Shown: in pieces, positions 45,951 through 54,301 of the stretch
Position numbering within the stretch: position 1 is the stretch's first letter
Layout of the letters: each line of letters starts with the position of its first letter
NCBI RefSeq assembly: GCF_018860825.1
Contig: NZ_JAHKPZ010000004.1
Location: 471,102-535,101 of the forward strand
DNA length: 64,000 bases
Source: Lacinutrix sp. C3R15
GTDB taxonomy: Bacteria; Bacteroidota; Bacteroidia; Flavobacteriales; Flavobacteriaceae
Direction: 5' to 3'
Notes under the pieces: model-generated
What the model was told of the DNA's origin: nothing
Seen by the model: the letters and a program-made list of their open reading frames with translations, nothing else
Database searches by the model: none
Position numbers and translations under genes: made by a program

Positions 45951-47619
45951 TTAATTACAGTTTGTAGGAACTGTGTTATTGTTAGTGTCTAAAGTTTTCT
46001 TTGTCCAAGTTTGTAAATCATCACTTAACTCAAAAAAAGTAATTCCCAAATTAAAGTCTTGATTTACGAACTTCAAAAAATTGTTTTGATATTCTGTAGA
46101 AGTTTGTGTGTTAGCACCTGTGATATTATTAACTTCTTTATAAAAATATCTTTCTGATAAAAGATCAACTCTTTCTTTAAATCGAGAATCAGAATTATAC
46201 GCTCCAACAAACCCAAGAAGATTATTATAGTTTTTAATTTTAATAGCATAAACGCCATTGGTAGTTACTAATACATGAATAACTTCGTGTTGGTGATATT
46301 CAAAAGGGCTATAAATTTGATTAAATTGACCTAATAACATAATGTCTGTTGCAGAAAACATAGGAAATAAACCATTTTCTTGATGCATATGTATGCCACC
46401 AAAAAAGCTATTGGTTAGCGTGTAATTAGTATAAGTTTCGCCAGTGTCTTCTATGGGAACTTCTGTAATAGTAATTACATCATTATTTTTATACATGTTA
46501 TATCCTTTTTCTTTTTCTTGGTCTTCATCGTCTACATCGCTTTTTAAATTAGTTATTGCATTTGTAAAATATGCATTTTCTGTTAATTTATTTAACTCAA
46601 TACATTCTATTATTTGGTCTGCATATTCATTAAAGTTAGGTGAAGGATTATCTATAAAATCTTGAATGATATTAGACATGTCGTTACAGCCGATATTTTT
46701 AATGTAAGTAGCCATTTGTTTAATTTTTACTGTGTTTGTAGTATCATTAATCCAATCTTGTTGTGCAGAAGTTAATGTTGCACCACTACTTTCAAGACAT
46801 TCTACTACTTTTTCTTTGTCGCTTGGTGTATTGTTTACAGCCATAGGAGCACCTAAACCTGAACCACCTGTTGTTGTGTTACCACTTGTTGATCCTCCTC
46901 CTCCAGAGGAACTGGCTCCAGAACTTCCTGTACCACCAGACGAAGAACCACCACTACCACTGCACCAAGAATCTAATAAAATTAATGCTCTTCCTCCATT
47001 GCAACTACAATCATCAGTGGTTTCGAATAAAAATGTGCAACCACCACTAAATACAGATAAAATTTTACTGTTTAATTGGGTGTTAAGATTTTCTATATTT
47101 ATTAAGTTTTCATCTACTGGTAAAAAAGAAATGGAATATGGAAAATCGTCTTCTTGAGGGGTTTCTATTGCTTGATAAGCAGAAATATAATAATTTATTA
47201 ATGTATCATTTTTAATTTCAAGAATAAAGTTTTCAAAAGAAGAATCTTGTAAAATTGGATTTTCAATTTTAAAGGAATAAGTTGCTGAAGAGTCTGTAGT
47301 TACCTCATATACTTCTTCTGTAAGAATAGTAAAAGAACCATCATTAGCATCAATTTTTGAAACGTTTCCATCTTTATTTGTCTTATTTTTATTTACATCA
47401 AAGCTTTTAGATAGTTTATTTAGAGATTCTTTTAAATTATTTTTTTGTTGTAAATCCTCTAAGGTTAGGTTGTTAATGGTTAGTTTAGATTTCGTGTTAA
47501 TTTGTTGGTTTATAAACTCATCCTCCTTCTGGCAGTTTACAAATAGTAAAGCAATACCAAAGAGCAGTATTACGGGTTTTAAAGAGCAGTATTACGGGTT
47601 TTAATATTTTATATTTCAA
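45951..47619 (-). pseudogene. Large lipoprotein gene frameshifted by a 22-bp duplication
   Basis: The minus-strand frame ending at 45951 is open without a stop from about 47591, far upstream of its first Met at 46844. Removing one copy of a 22-bp tandem repeat (47559-47602) joins it to a TTG start at 47619 with a lipoprotein signal ending F-V-N-C-Q-K. The repaired protein would have a beta-rich domain, a Cys cluster (C-S-C-N-G-G), a Gly/Ser/Thr-rich linker of about 40 residues, then a helical part and a domain with H-M-H and, ten residues on, S-A-T-D. No start codon remains in frame at the front, so as sequenced it is probably not made whole. An assembly error would restore a normal gene. Confidence 0.6.
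47559..47602. repeat. Perfect 22-bp tandem duplication
   Basis: Two identical 22-bp copies, 47559-47580 and 47581-47602, starting AAAGAGCAGT. The length is not a multiple of three, so it shifts the frame within the signal peptide of the lipoprotein gene. Confidence 0.95.
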
Positions 47620-47962
47620 TTTTCTAAAATTTAGCAAGCTGGATATATACCAAAGCTTGTTGGTTTAACTTAAAATGTTTAAGAAGTCAAAATTTTAGAA
47701 GTCTTTTAGTAGAAGTCTTTTAAGCACAATTAAATATTTAGGGAAAAATAAAAAAACTTGCGCAAGTTGGGTTTGTTATAACATGTCAGAAAATTATAAA
47801 AAGGGACTTCTAAATAACTTAAAATAATCTCTAACATTTCAACATAAAAAAAAATATGAATAGGACAAGTTTTTATAGTAAATTTTCTAAACAGGTATGC
47901 ATTTACGGGAAAACCGTAATAAGTGGAAGGTAAAATGCTGTGATTTAGATATTTTACAAATA
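47620..47962. other. Non-coding gap upstream of the broken lipoprotein gene
   Basis: About 340 bp without a convincing gene. It holds two 12-bp direct copies of AGAAGTCTTTTA near 47700 and a TTACGG-N5-CCGTAA palindrome listed separately. An 80-codon minus frame (47730-47972) spans the palindrome and part of the tsf terminator and has no coding character. Confidence 0.6.
47903..47919 (-). promoter_or_regulatory. TTACGG-N5-CCGTAA palindrome
   Basis: A perfect 6-bp inverted repeat with a 5-bp centre lies about 285 bp upstream of the broken lipoprotein gene. It may be a regulator site; 22 bp further on the minus strand is a weak -7-like TACTATAA. The geometry resembles the TACGTA modules at 28.2-28.9 kb. 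Confidence 0.35.
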
Positions 47963-47963
47963 A

Positions 47964-48001
47964 AAAAACCACTACGTCTTTTAAAAAGAGTAGTGGTTTT
48001 T
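47964..48001 (-). terminator. Terminator after tsf
   Basis: A 12-bp stem, AAAAACCACTAC with its complement, with further inner pairing (TCTTTT / AAAAGA) and T runs on both strands. Confidence 0.88.
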
Positions 48002-48012
48002 AGTATTGTGAG

Positions 48013-48033
48013 ATTCCGTATTAAGTACGGAAT
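48013..48033. repeat. REP-like palindrome
   Basis: ATTCCGTA-N5-TACGGAAT lies between tsf and its terminator. I recall similar palindromes scattered between genes in this phylum, but could not search. Confidence 0.4.
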
Positions 48034-48040
48034 GACAAGT

Positions 48041-49003
48041 CTATCCTAAAGATACACGTTTAAATGCAGTAACGGTAAGATTTTTTGATGCTACATATTC
48101 TGCAACAGTCTGTTTTTCATCTTTAATAAACTTTTGATCTAATAAACATTGTTCTTGATCTAAAGTTGTGTTATCGCTAATAAAACGTTCCATTTTTCCA
48201 GGAAGAATTCTATCCCAGATTTGTTCTGGTTTTCCTTCTGCTTTTAATTCTGCTTTTGCATCTTCTTCAGCTTGTGCTAAAACTTCTGGAGTTAATTGTG
48301 CCATAGAGATGTATTTAGGTACGTTTTTAAGTGTTTTACCTAATCTACCTAACTCAATATTATCTTTTTCTATAACTGCAATTCTTGCTTCCGTTTCGCT
48401 TGCTATATAAGCAGGGTCAAAATCTTTGAAAGATAATGTAGTTGCTCCCATAGATGCTACTTGCATTGCTACGTCTTTGGCAACAGCTTCAGCATCATCT
48501 GTTTTTTCAGATAAACCAACTAAAGCGCCAATTTTGTTAATGTGTACATACGTACCAACATAAGGTGCTTCTAATTTTTCAAAAGCGTTGATTTCTAATT
48601 TTTCACCAACAACACCTGTTTGTTCTACTAATTTTTCAGCAACTGTAATACCACCAAAATCTGCTGCTAAGAAATCTTCTTTGTTATCAAAGTTGATTGC
48701 GATATCTGCAAACTGGTTCGCTAAAGCTAAAAAAGATTCGTTTTTACCAACAAAATCTGTTTCACATCCTAAAACGATAGTTACACCAACAGTGTTGTCC
48801 TCATTAATTTTTGAAACTGCAGCACCTTCGCTAGAATCACGATCTGCTCTTTTTGCTGCTACTTTTTGTCCTTTTTTACGTAATACTTCAATTGCTTTAT
48901 CAAAATCGCCTTCTGCTTCAACTAAAGCTTTTTTGCAATCCATCATTCCAGCTCCTGTAGCTTTTCTTAATTTGTTTACTTCTGCTGCTGTTATTTTTAC
49001 CAT
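48041..49003 (-). CDS. tsf: Elongation factor Ts
   Basis: Nucleotide exchange factor for EF-Tu. An N-terminal UBA-like domain with V-N-K-L-R-K-A-T-G-A-G-M-M-D-C-K-K-A-L, then the core with T-D-F-V-G-K-N-E and a C-terminal module. I start it at the ATG at 49003 (M-V-K-I-T-A-A-E-V, 320 aa); an ATG three codons earlier is also possible. It follows rpsB by 94 bp and ends in a terminator. The usual neighbour pyrH is displaced by the lipoprotein genes. Confidence 0.96.
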   Translation of the reverse strand: MVKITAAEVNKLRKATGAGMMDCKKALVEAEGDFDKAIEVLRKKGQKVAAKRADRDSSEGAAVSKINEDNTVGVTIVLGCETDFVGKNESFLALANQFADIAINFDNKEDFLAADFGGITVAEKLVEQTGVVGEKLEINAFEKLEAPYVGTYVHINKIGALVGLSEKTDDAEAVAKDVAMQVASMGATTLSFKDFDPAYIASETEARIAVIEKDNIELGRLGKTLKNVPKYISMAQLTPEVLAQAEEDAKAELKAEGKPEQIWDRILPGKMERFISDNTTLDQEQCLLDQKFIKDEKQTVAEYVASKNLTVTAFKRVSLG

Positions 49004-49097
49004 AGCTTCCATATAGTTTTTAATTTAAAAAAGTCGTTCAATATTTTTCTGTAAAGAAAAGAACTAAACGACTTATTTATGTTGTGTTAACGTTATT

Positions 49098-49871
49098 TTA
49101 TTCTTCCTCTTCTTTTGCTACTTCTGCTTTTTCAGCTTTTTTAGCTGGAGCTGCTTTCTTGTCTGCTTTAGGAGCATCCTTTTCAGCCTTACGCTCTGCT
49201 AAACCACCAGCAATTGCATTAGAAACGTGCGTTAAAATTTTGTCAATTGATTTTGAAGCATCATCATTTGCAGGGATAACGTAATCTACTTGACGTGGAT
49301 CTGAGTTCGTATCTACCATTGCAAAGATAGGAATGTTTAATTTTTGTGCTTCTTTAATTGCAATATGCTCACGCTTAATATCTACAACAAATAAAGCTCC
49401 TGGTAAACGAGTCATGTCGCTAATAGAACCTAAGTTTTTTTCTAACTTCGCTCTTAAACGATCTACTTGTAATCTTTCTTTTTTAGAAAGTGTCATGAAT
49501 GTTCCATCTTTCTTCATTCTATCAATAGAAGCCATTTTTTTAACCGCTTTTCTAATAGTAACAAAGTTTGTTAACATTCCTCCAGGCCAACGTTCAGTAA
49601 TGTAAGGCATGTTTACTGCTCCTGCTTTTTCTGCAACGATGTCTTTTGCTTGTTTTTTTGTAGCAACAAATAAAATTTTACGTCCTGATGCTGCAATTTT
49701 AGCAAGTGCTGCTCCAGCTTCGTCAATTTTAGCTGCTGTTTTATAAAGGTTGATAATATGAATGCCGTTACGCTCCATATATACGTAAGGAGCCATGTTT
49801 GGATCCCACTTACGTGTTAGGTGACCAAAGTGTACACCTGCTTCAAGTAATTCTTTTACTTCTACTGCCAT
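49098..49871 (-). CDS. rpsB: 30S ribosomal protein S2
   Basis: L-L-E-A-G-V-H-F-G-H near the start, the R-W-P-G-G-M-L-T-N-F segment (about 110), and the V-D-T-N-S-D-P motif (about 195) identify S2. I choose the ATG at 49871, whose product begins with the conserved M-A-V-E-V-K; the longer frame adds 11 residues lacking homology. The C-terminal tail is Ala/Lys/Glu-rich and disordered. Length 257 aa is normal. Confidence 0.97.
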   Translation of the reverse strand: MAVEVKELLEAGVHFGHLTRKWDPNMAPYVYMERNGIHIINLYKTAAKIDEAGAALAKIAASGRKILFVATKKQAKDIVAEKAGAVNMPYITERWPGGMLTNFVTIRKAVKKMASIDRMKKDGTFMTLSKKERLQVDRLRAKLEKNLGSISDMTRLPGALFVVDIKREHIAIKEAQKLNIPIFAMVDTNSDPRQVDYVIPANDDASKSIDKILTHVSNAIAGGLAERKAEKDAPKADKKAAPAKKAEKAEVAKEEEE

Positions 49872-49904
49872 TTTGTAATAGTTTACGTTCTGTTGAATTA
49901 GCAA

Positions 49905-50085
49905 TAACTAAGTGGTCATTTTTCAAATCGCCTTAATCATTTAGATGCTAAACTAAACCCCGCTTGCGCTAGGGCAACAATAACTGTTTAAATACTGAAG
50001 TTTTTTCAGTATCTTTTTAATAATTTTTTTTGAACCGGATTTAAGAATCTGAAATACAGATCCTGAATCGAGTTCAGGACTTGTA
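49905..50085 (-). other. rpsI-rpsB spacer with hairpins
   Basis: About 180 bp upstream of rpsB holding an ATACTGAA / TTCAGTAT inverted repeat (near 49995-50011), a REP-like palindrome (TCCTGAA-N5-TTCAGGA, 50061-50079) and a short GC-rich stretch. It may include the rpsB promoter or a regulatory leader. No gene seen. Confidence 0.4.
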
Positions 50086-50472
50086 TTAACGTTTCGAGAA
50101 TTGGAATTTCTTACGCGCTTTCTTCTGACCGAATTTCTTACGCTCTACCATTCTAGGATCTCTAGTTAATAAACCTTCTGGCTTAAGAATTAATCTGTTT
50201 TCTGCATCAATTTCGCACATTGCGCGAGATAATGCTAAACGGATTGCTTCTGCTTGACCAGTAATACCACCTCCATATACATTTACTGTAATATCAAAGT
50301 TGCCATCATTGTTAGTCATAACTAAAGGTTGATTTACTTTGTACTGTAAAGTTCCAGTAGAAAAGTAATCTGTCATGTCTTTTTTATTTACTGTTATCTT
50401 ACCAGTTCCTGCAGCAAGATATACACGTGCAACAGCCGTTTTTCTACGACCAATTTTGTGAATTACATCCAT
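50086..50472 (-). CDS. rpsI: 30S ribosomal protein S9
   Basis: 128 aa ending in the basic K-F-Q-F-S-K-R tail that reaches the ribosomal P site. G-R-R-K-T-A-V-A-R at the start and G-G-G-I-T-G-Q-A-E in the middle are family marks. It begins 1 bp after the rplM stop and is translated with it. Confidence 0.97.
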   Translation of the reverse strand: MDVIHKIGRRKTAVARVYLAAGTGKITVNKKDMTDYFSTGTLQYKVNQPLVMTNNDGNFDITVNVYGGGITGQAEAIRLALSRAMCEIDAENRLILKPEGLLTRDPRMVERKKFGQKKARKKFQFSKR

Positions 50473-50473
50473 G

Positions 50474-50929
50474 TTATTTGAATTCTTCTAAGTTAATTGT
50501 TTTCGGTTTTTGCGCTTCATGTGTGTGCGCTGTTCCTACAACAACATTTAAATTACGGAATAGCTCTGCACCTAATTTGTTTTTAGGTAGCATTCCTTTT
50601 ACTGATTTTTCTACTAATCTTGCTGGATCTTTTCCAAACAATTCTGTAGCAGTTAAACTTCTTTGACCACCTGGATAACCTGTGTGACGAATATAAGATT
50701 TGTCCGTCCACTTGTTTCCGGTTAAGTTGATTTTTTCTGCATTGATAACAATTACGTTATCTCCACAGTCAACATGTGGTGTGAAGCTAGGTTTGTGTTT
50801 TCCTCTTAAAAGTTTTGCAACTTTAGAAGATAAACGACCCAAAGATTGACCTTCAGCATCCACTAAAACCCACTGCTTATCTACAGTAGCTTTGTTTGCT
50901 GAAATCGTTTTGTAGCTTAATGTGTCCAC
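50474..50929 (-). CDS. rplM: 50S ribosomal protein L13
   Basis: 151 aa with [14 protein letters not shown], the G-D-N-V-I-V-I-N-A segment and [10 protein letters not shown], all typical of L13. First gene of the rplM-rpsI unit; preceded by a leader that can fold and by a good promoter. Confidence 0.97.
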   Translation of the reverse strand: MDTLSYKTISANKATVDKQWVLVDAEGQSLGRLSSKVAKLLRGKHKPSFTPHVDCGDNVIVINAEKINLTGNKWTDKSYIRHTGYPGGQRSLTATELFGKDPARLVEKSVKGMLPKNKLGAELFRNLNVVVGTAHTHEAQKPKTINLEEFK

Positions 50930-51028
50930 GTTATTAATAATTTTTTTACCTGTCTTTGACTAGGTAGATTAAACATTCCTCTCTTAAAAAAGAGTTTGCA
51001 AATTTACGATTATATATTTGAATACCAA
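50930..51028 (-). promoter_or_regulatory. Promoter and structured leader of rplM
   Basis: On the minus strand: TTG (51026-51028), 19-bp spacer, TAAATTTG (50999-51006), then a leader of about 65 nt. The leader can form CTCTT / AAGAG and TACCT / AGGTA hairpins before the ATG. A structured leader suggests autoregulation by a ribosomal protein, as known for several r-protein operons. Confidence 0.5.
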
Positions 51029-51144
51029 ATAGTGAGGTAACTTATTTTTTAAGTGATTTTCAATGCCTTATAATAATTTTATATCGTTTGCTCTTTTACT
51101 TACTATTTTTAAAACGTTTCTTCTTATGTATTCGTCTCTTTTAG

Positions 51145-51152
51145 TAGCTTTG
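51145..51152 (+). promoter_or_regulatory. -7 box for the ABC-F gene
   Basis: TAGCTTTG matches TAnnTTTG and lies 19 nt before the ATG. Confidence 0.5.
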
Positions 51153-51171
51153 CATTTTTAAAAATAGAACT

Positions 51172-52803
51172 ATGATTTCAGTAGATAATTTAGCAGTAGA
51201 ATTTAGTGGCCATACCTTATTTAGCGAGGTGTCTTTTACTATTAATGAAAATGATAAGATTGCCTTAATGGGAAAAAATGGGGCTGGTAAGTCTACCATG
51301 ATGAAAATTATTGCTGGTGAACAAAAAGGTACACGTGGCAATATACGCTTTCCTAAAGATGCCGTAATTGCATATTTACCACAGCATTTATTAACCGAAG
51401 ATAAAACTACTGTTTTTGATGAAGCTTCTAAAGCGTTTAGTCATGTATATAACATGCGTGATGAAATGGAAACTTTAAATAAAGAATTAGAAACGCGAAC
51501 CGATTATGAATCTGATGCCTACATGAAGATTATTGAGCATGTATCCGATCTAGGTGAAAAATACTATGCGCTTGAAGATGTAAATTATGATGCCGAAGTA
51601 GAAAAAGCATTAAAAGGTTTAGGGTTTAAACAAGAAGATTTTACCAGACTTACTAATGAGTTTAGTGGTGGATGGCGTATGCGAATAGAATTAGCTAAAA
51701 TTTTATTACAAAAGCCAGACCTTATATTATTAGATGAGCCAACCAACCATATTGATATAGAATCTGTAATTTGGTTAGAAGACTTTTTGGTGAATAAAGC
51801 CAAAGCTGTTGTAGTTATTTCACACGATAAAGCCTTTATTGATAATATTACCAACCGAACCATAGAAGTAACCATGGGACGCATCTATGATTATAAAGCA
51901 AACTATAGTCACTATCTGCAACTTCGTGAAGATAGACGCGCTCACCAAATTAAAGCCTATGAAGAACAACAAAAATTTATTGCAGATAATCAGGCGTTTA
52001 TAGATAGGTTTAAAGGTACCTACTCTAAAACCAACCAGGTAACTTCTAGAGAGCGTATGTTAGAAAAATTACAAATTATTGAAATTGATGATATAGATAC
52101 CTCTGCCTTAAAACTACGTTTTCCTAAAACACAGCGTTCTGGTGATTATCCGGTTACAGTAAAAGAGGTTTCTAAAGCCTATGACGATCATGTGGTGTTT
52201 AACAATGCAAACATGTCTATTTCTCGTGGTGAAAAAGTGTGTTTTGTAGGTCGTAATGGTGAAGGAAAGTCTACTATGATAAAAGCGATTTTAGGTGAAA
52301 TAGAGGTAGCAGGACAATGTACCTTAGGGCATAATGTGCAAGTGGGTTATTTTGCTCAAAACCAAGCGGCTTTACTAGATGAAGATTTAACCATTTTTCA
52401 AACTGTTGATGAAGTAGCTAAAGGCGATGTACGTACACAAATTAAAAATATACTGGGTCGCTTTATGTTTAAAGGAGATGATATTGATAAAAAAGTAGGC
52501 GTGCTTTCTGGTGGAGAAAAAACCAGACTAGCCATGGTAAAACTTTTATTAGAACCAGTAAACCTGCTTATTCTAGATGAGCCTACAAACCACTTAGATT
52601 TAAAATCTAAAGATGTTTTAAAAGAAGCCTTATTAGATTTTGATGGTACTTTAATTCTGGTATCGCATGATAGAGATTTTCTTCAAGGCTTATCTAATAA
52701 AGTATTTGAGTTTAAAGAAAAACGCGTAATAGAACATTTTGAAACCATTGACGATTTCTTAGCTAGAAATAGAATTGAAAGCTTAAAAGCAATAGATTTA
52801 TAA
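51172..52803 (+). CDS. ABC-F family ribosome-associated ATPase
   Basis: 543 aa with two ATP-binding cassettes and no membrane part. Walker A motifs are G-K-N-G-A-G-K-S-T (about 37) and G-R-N-G-E-G-K-S-T (about 360); signature motifs are F-S-G-G-W-R-M-R and L-S-G-G-E-K-T-R; both Walker B sites read L-L-D-E-P-T-N-H or L-I-L-D-E-P-T-N-H. The linker between cassettes is helical and charged, as in EttA/YbiT-type factors that act on the ribosomal E site. Length is closest to YbiT. A resistance role is possible but not indicated. Confidence 0.92.
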   Translation: MISVDNLAVEFSGHTLFSEVSFTINENDKIALMGKNGAGKSTMMKIIAGEQKGTRGNIRFPKDAVIAYLPQHLLTEDKTTVFDEASKAFSHVYNMRDEMETLNKELETRTDYESDAYMKIIEHVSDLGEKYYALEDVNYDAEVEKALKGLGFKQEDFTRLTNEFSGGWRMRIELAKILLQKPDLILLDEPTNHIDIESVIWLEDFLVNKAKAVVVISHDKAFIDNITNRTIEVTMGRIYDYKANYSHYLQLREDRRAHQIKAYEEQQKFIADNQAFIDRFKGTYSKTNQVTSRERMLEKLQIIEIDDIDTSALKLRFPKTQRSGDYPVTVKEVSKAYDDHVVFNNANMSISRGEKVCFVGRNGEGKSTMIKAILGEIEVAGQCTLGHNVQVGYFAQNQAALLDEDLTIFQTVDEVAKGDVRTQIKNILGRFMFKGDDIDKKVGVLSGGEKTRLAMVKLLLEPVNLLILDEPTNHLDLKSKDVLKEALLDFDGTLILVSHDRDFLQGLSNKVFEFKEKRVIEHFETIDDFLARNRIESLKAIDL

Positions 52804-52971
52804 TATCTAAATGTTTTTAAAAAGAGGTAATGTATTTTTTATGTTGCCTCTTTTTTGTTTTCTAAATATACTGTAATTCATTAGAGGTTAAGTGGTTGTT
52901 TTCGTTTTTGGAATCGTTTTTGTAATTAACATATTGCACAATAATTTTATGTAACCATTAGTTATAACCTT

Positions 52972-54141
52972 ATGAGAGTAGTATTAACCATCTTATTCCT
53001 ATCTATTTTTCTACAAGTTTCGGCACAATTAAAACCAGGTTTTAATGTAAACGAGGCCACTTCTACCATTGCCATGTGTAACAGTTTTAATTTTATAAAA
53101 CAATTTGGCACAAACAAAAACATTATTCCAGCACATTTTAATTTGCACTATTCTTCAGATATCCTGAGTATGGATAATAAGTTTGAAGTGTATAAAAATG
53201 ACACCATTGCAATTATTAATTATAGAGGCTCAACAGATAAAATGATTAGTTGGGTAGAGAATTGCTATTCTGCTATGATTCCTGCAAAAGGTACTATAGT
53301 TATAGATAAAAAAGAACATGACTACGCTTTTGCTTCTGCAGAAAATGCAGCAGTACATGCTGGTTATGCTTTAACAGTAGTACTGCTTTCTGAAGAAATT
53401 ATAGCGCAAATAAAATCCTTAAATGCTAAGGAGATTTATAATATAATTATCACAGGCCACAGTCAAGGTGGTGCTTTAGCAAGCCTAACAAGAGCGTATT
53501 TAGAAAATGTACCAAAAGGAAAATTATCTAAACAAAATAGGTATAAAACCTATGCCTATGCGCAGCCAATGTCTGGTAATAAAGAGTTTGCTGAAGAATA
53601 TAATACACGATTTAGTGAGTTAGAAACCAGTTATTCTATTATAAACAAAGAAGATCCTGTGCCTTATATGCCATTTAATTATGAAGAAGACAAACTAATT
53701 ACCAAACAAAAAATAAGTGGATGGCTTTTTGGAAACAAAGCATTTGAACCAAAAAAACTAGGTCAAGATGCTTTTATACGTTTGTTTGAAAGAGGTTTAA
53801 CAAGTTATGTAAAAGGAAGCAATACATTAATCAATAAAATACTAGGATTAAAATTCGGAAAAATTGAAATGCCAGCCTTTGTAGCAGATATAAATTACTA
53901 TCCTACAGGTAAACGTAAAGAATTACCCGCTTTTACTTATCCAAAAATAGAAGTGAATATTGCAGAGGTAGCAGAAAATGAAAGACAGCATTTAGAACAA
54001 GATAGTAATGGAAAATGGTATAAAAAAGAAGCAAAGTTTTTTCAGCATAAACCATACAACTATTATGTTGCTGTGCTTAAAAAATGGAATACTACTGCAT
54101 ATAACCATTTAGAAATAACGTATTTACTTAGTGACCTGTAA
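52972..54141 (+). CDS. Secreted class 3 lipase-like hydrolase
   Basis: 389 aa with a signal peptide (cleavage near V-S-A-Q, about 19). The nucleophile elbow G-H-S-Q-G-G (about 164) with Y-R-G-S-T upstream and later Asp and His residues in lipase order fit the alpha/beta-hydrolase lipase (class 3) family. It would act on lipids or esters in the periplasm or outside. It stands alone; no chaperone or operon partner is visible. Confidence 0.8.
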   Translation: MRVVLTILFLSIFLQVSAQLKPGFNVNEATSTIAMCNSFNFIKQFGTNKNIIPAHFNLHYSSDILSMDNKFEVYKNDTIAIINYRGSTDKMISWVENCYSAMIPAKGTIVIDKKEHDYAFASAENAAVHAGYALTVVLLSEEIIAQIKSLNAKEIYNIIITGHSQGGALASLTRAYLENVPKGKLSKQNRYKTYAYAQPMSGNKEFAEEYNTRFSELETSYSIINKEDPVPYMPFNYEEDKLITKQKISGWLFGNKAFEPKKLGQDAFIRLFERGLTSYVKGSNTLINKILGLKFGKIEMPAFVADINYYPTGKRKELPAFTYPKIEVNIAEVAENERQHLEQDSNGKWYKKEAKFFQHKPYNYYVAVLKKWNTTAYNHLEITYLLSDL

Positions 54142-54286
54142 GCATTTCTGTAGGTCTAGTATTCTTTTGTAAAACAGCATAAATTACTTGTGTTTACCAT
54201 TGCTTTAATTTTATGGTCACCTATTTTAATACTAATAAATAAATGCTAAACCCTTTTATAATAATAGATAAGAGACTTTTTTTAAC

Positions 54287-54294
54287 TATTTTTG
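54287..54294 (+). promoter_or_regulatory. -7 box for ygiQ
   Basis: TATTTTTG lies 7 nt before the ATG at 54302, implying a very short or absent leader. Confidence 0.5.
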
Positions 54295-54301
54295 CAGCAA
54301 T

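Noticed and set aside
46732..47157. Pro-rich plus-strand frame of 141 codons
   Set aside because: It is the complement of the Gly/Ser-rich linker of the minus-strand lipoprotein gene; the Pro run mirrors the GGT/GGA codons.
47730..47972. 80-codon minus-strand frame upstream of the broken lipoprotein gene
   Set aside because: It starts inside the tsf terminator region, spans the TTACGG palindrome, and has an amino-acid make-up of AT-rich non-coding DNA.
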